Below are positions 44,333-57,095 of a DNA stretch of 64,000 nucleotides, in pieces. A program made the translations under genes and the position numbers. The first letter of the stretch is position 1. Every line of letters begins with the position of its first letter. Source of the DNA: Nymphaea colorata (Eukaryota; Streptophyta; Magnoliopsida; Nymphaeales; Nymphaeaceae). The stretch lies in contig NC_045140.1 in the NCBI RefSeq assembly GCF_008831285.2, positions 18,474,370-18,538,369 on the forward strand, given 5' to 3'. The notes under the pieces are model-generated. The model searched no databases. It worked only from the letters and a program-made list of their open reading frames with translations, and was not told the origin of the DNA.

Positions 44333-47258
44333 TCCTCAGCCCCGGCCAACGTCGGAAGCACGAAACAGCGTTCTCGTTTTCACTTTTCACTGCTTCAGTT
44401 TCACGAAGTTAACACCCGTGAGGAAATGTAATGTGCCTGGGAACATCTGTCTCTGGCGGGTATGCATCTCTGTGAATCTCCGCCGCGTGCTGGTGTCTGC
44501 TAGCGGTCGACCGTAGCCTGCTCCCCTGAGTCTCTCTCTCACTCTCTCCTTTCTTCTTTTGATTCGGGCATTTTGATTGGTCCTTTTAATTGCGGATTGG
44601 GGGTTCCGATTTGGGATTTTGATTGCGGAGTTTGGGGTTCGGATTTCGGGGTTCAATTGCGGATTGGGGAGGGTTTCATTTCGGGGGTTTTGATCACCAC
44701 TAAGTGTGCACATCCCATATTTTTGTATGTTCCACTCATTGTTCTAATGCCACTTCAGATTTTCAGCTTTGAGAGTCTACCGTCTTTTTTCTGATTGCTT
44801 TCTCCTTTGCTGATATAGGTTTTTGAAGAAAACTGGAACTTTGTGGATGGTTGGACTGCAAGATTCTTTTCAAACTCCTGGGGTATGCATATAATCAGTT
44901 ATCCCTTGTGTCATCTGTTTGCAATTGATCGATCTGCATTCAGTTGTCTTTGATAGCTAAGAAAATTTCGATGCAGCGGTCATGGCCCTCTTATCCATGT
45001 TCTGGTCTATTAACTTCTTCCTCATGAATTGCTTGGCCTTTGTTTTGGCAAAGTTGTGCAACTGGTTAAACCTGCTATTCGTTTTCAAATTAACTGGCGA
45101 GACCTGCATGCATTTTCCAGCTCAGTTATCCCTTGTGTCATCTGTTCGGAATTGATCGATCTGCATTCATTTGTCTTTTCTAGTTAAGAAAATTTCTATG
45201 CAGCGGCCATATCTCTCTTATCCATGTTCCGGGCATGACATTTTTGGACTCTGTTTTGATATAGTAGTGCAACTGATCAAACCTGAAACATGTTTACAAA
45301 TTAACTGGTGAACCCTGAATTTGTTTCCCAGATCGTTTATGTGCAGTACAGAATCCGTCTTCATGTTAGACGGATTCTGTGGGAAAAATTACAGAAGGCT
45401 GCTGAACTTAAGGGCGAGTTATAAAAGACTGCCCACTGCCCAGTCTTTCTTGTTTCACTAATAAATGCCCAGCATTTCATTAAGTTCTCAAATAAACGTT
45501 TCCATTCACCACAGTGGTAACTTAGGTTAATGTCCTTTTAGCAATTTAGTTGGACAAGGATGCCTTTGTTCTCTTTACAAAATTTTTTTCTCAAATGCTA
45601 ATAAAGTTGCTTGATCGTGAGAGAGGTGTAGATGGTTGCCAGTCGGTGCCTGATGACCAGATCGTTGGCACGCCTTTGGACATTGAGTAGTCAGGGCTTT
45701 CCCTGAACTTTCTAAAGTAGAGGAAGCTCATTAGTTCCTTAACAGAGTGAAGGCTTGATTCTCAACAACTGTTTTTCAAACATTGATGGGTCTTGATATT
45801 GTAAAAGATGGCAACATTGATGAAGAAGAAAAGGTTCTTGGACAAATGTTTGGATGTGTCTCATGTGATCATTCATAGGTTTTTTGTTGATAATTTTTGT
45901 AGAAAAGAGGATGTGAAGAAGACGTTTGCCTTGGTGTTATGAGAGAGAGAAAAGAGGGGGAGGGGGGGGGGGGGGGATGTAGTTCTCATAGAATTGTGCT
46001 TGTCTGAGTATTTGCACATCCACCTTTCACCTTTCCAATCTTCCAACCTTTCAAATATGTCCGATTGGGATGGCATCTCTTCAACCCTAAAACCCCACCA
46101 GATTTCATTCCCTTGCCCCCACAATTCCCTTCCTTCTCAGTGTGCTCCAATACTCTTCCTTCCTTCTCTTTCGCTGACTTTTGGACTTGGACTCACCATA
46201 AGCTTTCTGGTGCTGATGCCTACCGAACAAAATTAAGGAAGAACACGTCATCATAATTGATTTCTTGGGTTCTTCTCTTTTCGCGGCTGGCAGGTAGAAA
46301 ACAGCGTGACTTGGGAAAATTACACATACTTGCCTCAAAGATCTTGAAACCAAAGGTGGTCATGGAAATAACTCGCTTTGTTATCTGAGTTTCGCTTGTT
46401 ATGGATTTCTTTTTCATTATTCTTGTTCAATTCTACTGCAAGGATTAGGTTTTTGGCAGCTGATCTTCAATTACTTTCTTTTGTTGAGTGTAGGATTTGT
46501 GATGACGATCGTTTCTTTGTGTTAGTTAATTGATGTATGTCATTATGTTTGGCAGTGTTTGTGCTTTTTTTTTGTTTGGTCTCTTCTAGTAAGGTTAAGG
46601 ACATTTTGGTACTTTTTCTCTCACTTAGAATTTTCACCCAGCTTCCTTGGCCGGGGCAATTACTTGAGAACTAATTTATGAACTTAGCTTCTAAATGTAA
46701 ATTTTCAAAAGTAAGCAGTGATATGCAACTTGCTCAACTTTCTGAGTGGCTATTTGTGATTCATTTATTTTTTAACCCTTTTTTATATGGTTTCCACCAC
46801 TGAGACTGGTTCGTTGTGTGATCTATAGCCAATTCTCCACTTCTTAATCCTTTTCGATAATCATGAATAAGCATTTTATGGCCGAACTGAGCTAAACTGA
46901 AAGCACAAGTTCTTTAGTTTATTTGATGCATTTAATTGCAGACTATATTTACTGCTCAATATTTAGTTTTAAGGAAAGGCATTTGCTGAATTTCTAACTC
47001 TTGATCTTCTATATTTGTCTTATGAAGCTCTTGTAAACTTCTATGTGTTTTGTCTTCCATGATCAATGGGATAACTGAGATTTTGATAGTTCTTTGATTG
47101 GCAAAAGATAGCAAAGTCTATGTGACTTTCCTTCCAAGTTCTCCATGATAGATACTTTAACTGTTTAACATATTAAGTTACTTGTTTTTTGACATGTGTT
47201 TTATGACAAGTTATCTTTGACATTGTTTGGGACAAGATGTTTTGATATAAGGTATCTG
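44333..47258. other. Unassigned region, possibly the 5' part of an unrecognised gene
   Basis: At 44520-44690 CT-rich sequence passes into 'ggggttcggatttcggggtt' type sequence, which looks like a plant 5' leader and first intron. No ATG with a recognisable protein follows. An imperfect tandem duplication (about 44892-45080 and 45123-45300) shares 'cagttatcccttgtgtcatc' and 'attgatcgatctgcattca'. A poly-G run lies near 45960-45976. No domain-bearing frame was found. Confidence 0.4.
45348..45380. repeat. Perfect 13-bp hairpin
   Basis: Arms acagaatccgtct (45348-45360) and agacggattctgt (45368-45380) are exact reverse complements with a 7-base loop. No T run follows and no coding context is known. 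Confidence 0.8.
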
Positions 47259-47266
47259 TTTAAGAC

Positions 47267-47983
47267 CTATGTTGTCAAGGCGCCTAGGTGGGCCTAGGCT
47301 AGCCTGGGTAAAATAAAAGTAGGCGACCAATTTTTTATTTTATTTTTTAGTTATGTTAATATGTCAAGTTATTTTGATTAACTATCACTAATATTTGAAC
47401 TGTGGATTGTAGTAAAATCAACTTAAACAATCAAAGATTATTTGTTGACTTCATTGAATATGCAAAATCAGTAGAAGTTTAACATTACTCATTAAATGTA
47501 ATCTAATACAAGAAAAAAAAAAAAAAAATCTCTAGAAGAAGGAATGTAAATCCGTAAGAAGACATTAATACATCTATACTTAAAGAAAGACATAATATAA
47601 GACTAACAATACATAATAGTATCCATATAAATACACAATAGTAACAATACCATCAAGTACATAACCATACTAACGTGTGTATATATATATAACATGTATA
47701 ACAGACTGTACATAACAGTGTATGCATATAACATGTATTACAATACAATTTAACATAATAGTATATACATATAAGTTTATAACAGGTATAACAAATTAAC
47801 AATACATATAATTATATGATATAAGTACGTAACATAACCATACTAATGTATACATATAACAGATATGAGTTATCACAATACTCTATAACGTATGTCCATA
47901 GGTACGGGTATGGGTGCCTGTACGGGTTCTAGTACGGGTATGAGTGTGGAACACTTTCAAACAAATTTGCGTATGGGGATACG

Positions 47984-48048
<65 letters not shown>

Positions 48049-48535
48049 ACCAAAATGGACTTGGTCATCTTTGACCAAGTCCAGAAAAGGACAGATACGG
48101 CCATGGGTGTGGTCAAGCCATGGGTGCGTTGACCGCACCCGACACTGGTTTGACTATGTCTGGGCCATGTCCAAGGGTGTACCCATACCCGTACCGATTT
48201 CGTACCCATGTCGACATGGGTACCTCACTCAAACGAAGTACCGTGTGACATAGTATATAACAGATCAAGTGACTAACAATATATACATATAACAGATCAA
48301 CATAATAGTACATAAAAATATGTAATCAATACAAAATAAAATACATGACAATATATACTCAATTAAAAAACCTTAATTGAAAGGGAAGGTAACTTTTCAC
48401 TTTCACATGGATTAGGCACATTGGCGCCTAGGCCAGCCTATGCGAGCCTGGGCGCCAACACATATCCCGTTGCCTAAATGGTGGACTTAGCGACTCACGC
48501 TTAGTCCATGCCTAGGCAAGGCCTTAACAACGTAG
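47267..48535. mobile_element. Non-autonomous TIR DNA transposon, 1269 bp
   Basis: The ends are ctatgttgtcaaggc (47267-47281) and, reverse-complemented, ctacgttgttaaggc (48521-48535), 13 of 15 identical. Further matching 'gcctaggc' rich sequence lies inside both ends. The flanks are an identical 8-bp target duplication TTTAAGAC (47259-47266 and 48536-48543). An 8-bp duplication points to the hAT superfamily. The interior is AT-rich, has an (AT)n tract, and encodes no transposase, so it needs enzyme supplied in trans. Confidence 0.85.
47988..48047. repeat. (AT)n microsatellite inside the TIR element
   Basis: About 60 bp of AT dinucleotides within the DNA transposon. Confidence 0.97.
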
Positions 48536-48906
48536 TTTAAGACAGGTGATAACTGAGGCAGTCCAAAAATATGCAATTGTGGTGATAGGCTTTTCCTTAA
48601 GATTTGTGTTTTTACATGCTTTGATGGAAGGTATTTTTAAAGGATGAGATTTTAGAGACATGCCAAAAGCCTACAATTGTGATTAATGTTTATCGTTTGA
48701 TGGAAGGTAGTTGTTTAAGATAAGGTAACTGAGATGGGCCAAAATCTTGCAATCATAATGATATCCTTACCCCTTGCAATCAAGATGATACCCTTACCAT
48801 GAAAACAGGTCAATGGTGCTTTGGTTACTTACATTGAGAAGGGCGCATTTGACAACGTCCTCCTTGTCAAAATATGAAAAGCTGTCAAGGCCAATTCTAA
48901 ATTTGT

Positions 48907-49140
48907 CCACAAGGGTTATTATTTGATTTTTCTTTCTTGGGGCTGATTGTGAATTTGTTAATGAATATAGTTATTTGATTTGCTTTCTAAAACAAAGTAT
49001 TTTGTATTCAAGCTTTTTTACTTTATTTGTGTATTAGTGCCCCTCATCCTCGTCTTTTCATTCCAGTAAATTTCTACTTTTTTCTCTTCTTCTTGGCTTC
49101 AGATTGTCTCTAAACTTTTACGCAGTGTTGAGGTCCTTCT

Positions 49141-49213
<73 letters not shown>

Positions 49214-49366
49214 ACAGTCTTTCCCCTCCATCTCCGTTTCCTTCATGATCTATTTGTTCATTCTCTCGATCTTTTTCCCCAGCCAAATTCCTGTGGTCGT
49301 TGATCCAGGCACTTGTGGATCCTGCGGATCTCCAGAAAGAGAATCGTAAATTTTCGAGATTGGAAG
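48907..49366 (+). promoter_or_regulatory. SAR1 upstream region and leader
   Basis: A (CT)n(CA)n tract at about 49146-49211 lies about 155 bp before the ATG, a common plant leader composition. No convincing TATA box is seen. The region 48907-49246 has an inverted copy at 26946-27260. The ATG itself sits in 'ggaagATGttt'. Confidence 0.6.
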
Positions 49367-51994
49367 ATGTTTGTACTTGATTGGTTCTATGGGGTTCTTG
49401 CCTCGCTTGGGCTGTGGCAGAAGGAGGCGAAGATTCTTTTCTTAGGGTTGGATAATGCTGGGAAGACCACACTTCTTCATATGTTGAAGGATGAGGTGAG
49501 GGGTTGAAATTCATGATTTCCTTTTGCTTGTTGTTCCCCTGTCTTTGTGGTCACTTCAGTTTGTGGAGTTGCAATTTGTTTACATTGGGTTTGAATCTTT
49601 GTTCCTCGATGTTGGTTAGGCTTTGCTAATTGTATTCTCTTTCTCTCCTCCCATTTGGTTGTGGCGTTTTTATGTTTTAAAGGATATGATTTCTTTTTTT
49701 TTTTCTTCTTCTTCTAATTTTCTATATTTTCTGGAATATGTTCATATTTTGGAAATTTTATGTTTCTTTTTATCTTCGTTCCTCTTTCTGTAAAGGAGAA
49801 TGGAAATTTTTAAACAGAAATGATTTTTTTGTTAAACTTCTTGATTATGTTCAATATATTGAGTTGCAGTATGACAGCAGAAATCCTTCCATGTTCTTTC
49901 TTTCTTTTTTCTTTCCTTCTTCATCCTGCTGTGTTGCTGATTGATCTTGGTTGTGGGGTTTCTGTTGTTTTAGAGATTAGTGCAACATCAACCTACTCAA
50001 TATCCAACTTCCGAGGAGCTAAGCATTGGCAAGATCAAATTTAAGGCTTTTGACCTTGGAGGCCATCAGATTGCTCGTCGGGTTTGGAAGGATTATTATG
50101 CAAAGGTGAGTGTTTGTCCCCACTTTTGGATTTTGATATGGTACTACCTTTCATGTTGATCATGGATGTGCTTTTTTTTTTCCTTTTCATTTTCTGGCAA
50201 ACTAGTATTTTCTATGTTTAGAGACAAAATAAAGAGACTTATTAGTTGTTTCTTTAATAATGTTTGCTTGAGATTGTTGTTGACATGTAGCTAGATATAA
50301 GACTTTGGTAATTTCGTGTGGCACATTTGACATGGTCTCCTGCAAGCTAGTCTTTTTTTGAATTCTCTGAATTTCTTTGTGGATTAAACGATTTTCTTTC
50401 CATCTAGAAATTGGTAACCATTTGAATTCAAGAACTATTTGGTTGCAGAGACTAGGAGGGAACTGTTTCTAGGACCTGCGTGGCTTTGGTTGTTTATTAC
50501 TGTATCTATTGCAGTTTGCAGATTCTTTTCTTTTATTCAAGGGCAGCTGTCCTGCCTGTTTTTGTAGGACTAGGATTTGTCAGCTTGCATATTTTGATTA
50601 ATTTCTCAAAAGGTCTTCAAGAAGGGGTGCAGTTGATGTATCAACACTAGTGGATGAATTCTTGCAGTTTCTCCTAATTTGAGGCCCATTATTAACCTTT
50701 GCAAGGAATATTATGGTTTCACGCATGCAAGTTCATGGAAAAAGTATAGCTTAAATTGTCATCATTTGGCAACCTGCTGCTTGGTTGTTTGGATGAGAAC
50801 TCCTGCCACTATTTTATTGAAGATATACAAATGGTTGAATTGGTTCAAGAATGTAGGTGGAATAGGAGAGACATTATTATGTGGATCTGAAGGTCCAGAA
50901 ACAGTTGTAGAGAAAATCAGTAGTTTCTGTTGGCTTCTGTGAGAAATTATGTATATTTTTGGCATGAGTACATGACATACAGAGACAGAAGAGAGAGGTT
51001 TTACAAGGATCTTTTTTTTGGTTATGCTTGAGCCACCAATTATGATGATGACCGTCTTTTCTTGAGGCATCCACATATTCTTTTGTTTAGCAATAACAAA
51101 CAATAACTGGCAAAAACTTAGCATAGTAAAAGGTGTTTTCCTTTATTTGTTGTTGGAGCTCTGTTAAAATTTTGATTGTCCAAATTTTCCTTTTTGACAT
51201 TTTTGGTAATGCAACTTGTTGATAATTTAGCGAACAAGTGTGCAATAATATGTGGCTTTACCTCTCCGAAGATGGGTACTGCAAATTATAATGGTGATTG
51301 TCATCGACATGTTAGGAATTGTCTACAGGGGAAACTGTGAATGGTTGCAAGAGGTTTGTGCCCATGGCATGCTTGTCTCTTGATAGATGCTCAATTAGTG
51401 GAATATCATCTATGTATGAGAACCAGGATTTTTCAAACTGCTGAATGGTTGTCCATATTTGTGAATCACTTGTGTTTTGATCACCTGATTAGAGGGCATG
51501 TCCGAGTTCTTGCCCCATAGCCATGTGGAGTCCTTACACCATGTTTTTACTAAATTCTAAAGGCTCTGTCTGAAGAACGTTTACTTCTCCTGCATTAATG
51601 AAGGTGCATTGGCCATTAGCATTCCGACAGATGCGTTTTACTTTTGTCTAATATCCGCTAAAGCAATATGCAGGTAGATGCTGTGGTATATCTCGTGGAT
51701 GCAGCTGATAAGGAGCGGTTTGCAGAGTCGAAAAAGGAACTGGACGCACTTCTTTCAGATGATGCATTGACATCAGTTCCATTCCTTGTCCTGGGTAATA
51801 AGATTGACATCCCATATGCAGCATCAGAGGAGGAGCTGCGTTACCACCTTGGGTTGAGCAACTTCACCACAGGGAAGGGGAAGGTGAGCTTGACCGACTC
51901 GAATGTTAGGCCACTGGAGGTCTTCATGTGCAGTATAGTCCGTAAGATGGGGTATGGTGATGGTTTCAAGTGGATGTCTCAGTACATCAAGTAG
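49367..51994 (+). CDS. SAR1: SAR1 small GTPase (COPII coat assembly), three exons
   Basis: SAR1 recruits the COPII coat at the ER membrane when GTP-bound and drives ER-to-Golgi vesicle budding. Exons: 49367-49495, 49974-50105, 51674-51994; all introns are phase 0 with gtgag donors and ag acceptors. The product is 193 aa, exactly the family length. Visible motifs: the N-terminal amphipathic region with '[12 protein letters not shown]', P-loop GLDNAGKT (27-34), '[10 protein letters not shown]' switch I (50-59), DLGGH (70-74, with His74), NKID (129-132), and the C-terminal '[20 protein letters not shown]'. All nucleotide-binding residues are present and no defect is seen. Residues 95-98 read VDAA where many plant SAR1 proteins have VDAY. 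Introns are 478 and 1568 bp without notable insertions. This is very likely a functional gene. Confidence 0.97.
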
Positions 51995-52640
51995 ATGATT
52001 ATGGTTCGGAAAGGAAGTCTGTGCACGCCCATCACACTAGCATGCAAGTTAACATCGCCTGGACTTTTTTGAACAATTGTTTTAAATCTCCTCTTTCCTT
52101 TGCTCATTTTTTAGTTTAGGTTGTGCCTGAGAATCAAAGGACCAACTACAGTACCTTATCCCTGTGGAAAGTGAAGGTGTAATTTCTATCCAGTTTTGCC
52201 TTCCTGAGCTGGTCTTGCTGGAGTTTCTTTTCTTCTACTGGCTGCTGTAGATGCTTGACCATCGGTTCCACTTTCTTCGTGGTCCTTTGTTATTTATCTC
52301 ATTCGGTCATCCTTCACACTCAATTTCTGATGGTTGAGCTCCCTTGTGTATCTTAGTTGGAGCTGTTCAGGCTTTTTAGTGAATAACTATTGGTTGATGG
52401 AGAATTATTATTAGTAGGGCTAGTGCCATTTGTTCGAAATTTAGTTGTGCTCTCAGAGGTTGCATGCCCGTCTGCTAACAGACCATTTGATGCTTGGGAT
52501 CTTTGTGATTTTACGTCTCCAACCTTTTTGGGTTCATGAGTCAGTTGCCTACGAGATAAATTTAGAAAAAGAAAGGAAGAGAGAAAGAGGGGCCCTTTTT
52601 TTTTTTTTTTTTTTTGTAAAGAAAATTGGTTTCTTCATTG
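51995..52640 (+). other. SAR1 3' flank, likely 3' UTR
   Basis: T/C-rich sequence without repeats follows the stop codon. Poly(T) near 52598-52616 and 'aataaa'-type strings are not decisive, so the 3' end of the transcript cannot be placed. Confidence 0.35.
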
Positions 52641-55600
52641 AAATGAACTAATGCCGCATTCAGTTCAGCACAAAAACAATTGTCGTTCTAATGAGTTCAA
52701 ACTTCAAAAGGGCTTTTAAAGGATGCACCTATAAGGTTTTGACCTGTTGGCTGTTGCCATTCACTATATGTGAAACGAATCAGTTTCTTTCAGCCCGACA
52801 TAAAGTAATTCTTTCGCATGGAAGCAAAAACATCATAATGTTGTAGGATATGCCAGCCGCCTATCATGTGGAGCACGCTGTTGATGACTCTTATTTGCTG
52901 TGGAAATGTTGTGGTTGGAAACGGGAAGCGACTGAAAACAGTTCATGTTGGTTCTACTTCAATTGGTACGGAAAAAAGAAAAGAATTATCTCAACAATGT
53001 ATTAGTTGTGCCTGAGATCAAGAAAAAGCTCATATCAGGCCGCCAGCTTACTTCATATCGAAATGTATCGGCTTACCGAAATTGCTTTATTATAAAGGAT
53101 AGGTGAACGAGAGCCACGGTAGTGGAAGAGCGTAGGACTCATGTATCTCAAGCACCCTGTGTTCCTTTTCAAATCAGCAACGCACAGCAGGCAAAAGAAT
53201 TACGGCATCGTGGCTGCGGCACCCTAACAAGTATACAGTCGAGCTTTATTAAGTTTACTTCTATTCTACTGAAAACAAAAATAAAGGACTTTCCTTTAGC
53301 GTGTGCTTGTCCAAATCCACTCGCTTAAAATTTGCTATTTCACATCTTTTTGTGATGGGTTAATAAAGGGAAAGGGAGTCCATCTCCCTGAATGTTTGCG
53401 TCGTAGATTCTATTTGTTGATCAGCCATCTACGGAACTCCGTTGTGACCTAGGGGGACAGGTCAGCCTCTGAAATTTTAACACAAGGCTTGAATAATTAT
53501 GCGCTAGTTGTGGAGGTGACTTCCCTAGCAACGTTTTGGAACAGCATCTCGTCCATTTGTCCTAATTTTTCGTTACCAACGTGCTGAAACAAAATGGCCA
53601 AGTGGGAATACGAAGACAGAACATTTTACTTTAAAGCTTGCTTTGTCCGTGATGTTTATGCAAATGTTCCTTGCAAATACTGGTTGAAATTGTCGATATA
53701 GTTGTTTGTCTATCAAATTGACGACGTAGACATGTTCTTAGCATCATCTCACAGCATAGGAAAATTTCCAAAACAACCAGAAGGTAGCTACTTATCTATG
53801 AGCATGTGATGCTAGTTTGTTTCCACATCTCAGAGATTATGAAGCATGAACTTTGGCCTCAACGTCTACTATCTATACAAGTACACCTATGAGGATAATA
53901 GTGGTACAGTCCTCACATGTTTACCTATAAAGCTTGATCGTGGATGTGCTCAACCTACTACAGTGAATTTTTCTGAAACTCTCACGTATAATCAAGCCCA
54001 ACAATATTAAGATTCTTTTTATGCATATCTTTTGTTAAACAATGGTCAATTCACGGAATTGATATAAGGAGACTTTGTTGCTTGCCTGGCAGCATAAAAC
54101 TATTTGTCCCCTGCCCCCAGGGGCTATGCTTGCTTAGGCCACAGGGGTTGACAGCCATGGGGGTCGAATTGGCAACAGGCATTACAGCAGCCGCTGACAC
54201 AACCATCTAAGCCAAACTCGAGCTTGAAGCTGCTTACCCTTTTTGTTGATTATATAATCTTAACATGGAACAAGGCTCATTTCTTTAAATTGGTTATTTA
54301 GCATCTAATTCGCTGTATGAAAGGAGTACCAGTTCGAAATTCACTTATTGGCCCTTTCTAGATTAAGTTGGTACTCATTCACGTGAAATTCCCAGAAAGG
54401 CTGAGATGACTGCAAGCCTATAGCTACTCCTATGGTGGGCCGACGCAATCTCCTAAGCATGATGAACCCATTGAAGATATCTGGTGTTGCAGAATCCTCT
54501 TGGAAGTCACTAACATTTGACTTTTACTAGCTGCGATATTTCCTACAGTGTGAATTATCTGTTAGAATATGCATGCTCCATCATGCTATCATCATCAAGG
54601 GGTAAAGCATGCCTATAAATTAAGGGCACCATCCGATATTAATATGGCATCCATCTTCTAGCTCACGACCCAATAGTTCTCTATATATGCTTTAACAAGA
54701 CAACCAAGACGAATATATACTGCCACAAGTGATCAATCTAGTAGTACCAGATTTTTCATGCGTCTCGGCAAAAATTTTATCTCAGTAGTGCAAAAAATTC
54801 ATCCTGCTATATAACGCTCTACCTCTAGAGCAAGGTATGGAGCTATGATGTCTTGATATACAACGTTACCTTGGATTATCGGTCTCTTGTGAGACTTGGG
54901 GTGCCTATTTAGAGGAGGCTCCTATTCTATTCTGCGACAATAATCAGCCATCCACATGGCCATTAATTTGGTTTTCTACAATTAATCCAAGCATATACAG
55001 GTCCAATATCATTTCGTTCGGGAAAAGTCACGCTGACAACTAGTTACCTGATTTGTGTTTCAAAACAAATACCATAGCCTCGTTACAGAATTTGTGCACC
55101 AAACTCGGTTTGTGGTCTCCACCACCACCTCATTTGAGAGAGGATAAAGCTAATAGTCAAGTGGTTGCTATAGACATATATCATCTCTAATAATCAAGCT
55201 GATAGCAAGGCAGAGGATCACAGCTGTAAAATGATTATGCACAGATGAATATTTGCTGCATATCTATCAGAAAATTATGCTAAGAAAGAATATGTTGGTA
55301 GGTATGGAAATACTATGGTAACCAATCCTCCAAAATGTTCACCCTCATCTTGTTGCATGATGAAAGTGAAAGAGTGAAACAACTTGTGCGCATTCTCCTC
55401 TCTATCCAAATGCCAAACCTCCTAGTTCGTTCATTCTTCCTTTTCTTCCTAATTAGCTGTATTCTGCCGTTGTTTTTCTCTTTAGTTTGGTGAGGAGCCA
55501 ATGGCTCACCGCATTCCTCCCAATGGCTCACCGCATTCCTCTTGGCCCCAGAGTCTGGGGATGCGTCGGCTTGTGCAAAGAATTGACACCCACGACCCAT

Positions 55601-57025
55601 GCCGTTTGAGCCAGCAACCGGCCACCTACCAGCCACCAGCCCAAGCCAGTTCCCTTGACAGATAGGATGTTTTTGTCACTAAATTTCATGTGACGAAGCT
55701 CCAAGCGTGGCATAAATTAATGCAATTGGTTCAATTGATAAGTGTTCAACAAGTTAGTAGCGTACATTGATATTTTGGAAAAGAAACATTCTTCTGTAAA
55801 ATTAAAGAAGCGGCGAAGCATTTAAATGTTTTCACAATTGTACATGTAGGCCAAATTAGCAATGTTGAATAAACCGATACTAATGTTTGCTTCTTCTCCT
55901 TAACATGGTTTGTTGCATACAAATGTGATGTTACTGGAGGGGCCCGTATGAACTTGCCACTGAACTTTTTCATTGCTACCCTTTATTCTTCAGATCTTTT
56001 TATTCACAGGAGAAGCAACTTTTGGGCTGTGTAACTTCCCTCCCAAAAAAAAGCCTGTATCTTCCTCGCTTTCACATTGCACTGAACCTTCATTTTCAGT
56101 CCTTCATTAATGAAGCCCTGTGCCCTTGTCAGGCATGAAAAGAAAAACCGCTCTTTGTGCACCTCCCTATTGCTAGTGAGTACCACTGGCTGCAGTCCTC
56201 AAATGAGGGGCTATGAGTTGGAAAGGCAGTGAAGAGAATTCTGTCTTGCATTCATCTGTGAGAGAGAGAGAGAGATGTGCGCAAATATATATCCACCTCC
56301 AAGAGTTTAGAATCATGCCAACTTTTGACTTCATTATTCATGCCCCACCCCAACATCATCAACAGTTCTTTATATGTTTTCACCCCTATTGTTCTTTTTA
56401 GATAAATTTATCATTGGATCCCAAACTTTTTCCTTATTTCTAACAAAAAGGTTGCCACATTGTTCTTGAACTGCAATATGACATGGACCAAGGATGACAG
56501 TGCTGCAGAAGCATCAATATACAAATGTTAGGGCGCGTTTGAATGATGATCAATAGAACCACCAATAAGATATAGTGTTCCAAATCTGCATGTTCCATGG
56601 CTTATCCCACCAAACACGGTGAAGAGTATCTCACTTCATCAAGTAAAATATATCTAATTTCACCCAAATTTGCTGTGAAAATCGTTTCGTGGGTAGCCAT
56701 GCATCAATTTTGAGAGTGTTCAATGCAAGATGATCGCATGACAGTCACGATACATTCATTATCACCTATTTAACATGCGCTTATGCTAATTATGTCTTGA
56801 ATATTTTGGGTTTTGGAGGAAGGGAAAAGAAGGAGTGTGGGGAGGGAAGTGGGGATACCATGAAGGGGGGAGGAAGGAAGGGGAGGGAAAAAGGGATACC
56901 TTGAAAAGGCTAAAGCCCCTCTTTCTTTCCCCTATGCTGGGGTTCAAGCTGCTTTGGGACTTGGGTGGAGAGTGGAATATCTGTTAGCTAGAATGTCGGA
57001 TATCTATCGTTTACAGTGTAAAAGA
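52641..57025. other. Intergenic, no gene recognised
   Basis: Only short frames without domains. A tandem 'ccaatggctcaccgcattcctc' doublet lies at about 55498-55539. The stretch at about 54100-54230 on the minus strand has a loose resemblance to tRNA-derived sequence but no foldable tRNA. Confidence 0.5.
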
Positions 57026-57029
57026 GTAG

Positions 57030-57095
57030 CATCCATAGGAATCGAACTGACAAATGGACTTTCACCCACTTGCTAGTCCGATCAGCTATGTTACG
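57030..57095 (-). other. tRNA-like trace (possible SINE head or tRNA relic)
   Basis: On the minus strand an A-box-like 'tagctgatcgg' (57078-57088) is followed about 40 bases later by 'agttcgattcc' (57038-57048), a near-perfect B box. Acceptor and D stems do not pair, so no functional tRNA is supported. A poly(A)-tailed body was not identified. Confidence 0.3.

Noticed and set aside
44387-44713. 108-codon minus-strand frame with 'NPQLNPEIRTPNSAIKIPNR' repeats
   Set aside because: It is the complement of the GGGTTCGGATT-type leader sequence; repeated simple motifs explain the frame.
54090-54230. Possible tRNA or SINE on the minus strand
   Set aside because: Only a weak B-box-like 'caattcgacccc' is present; stems do not form and no tail or target duplication is visible.
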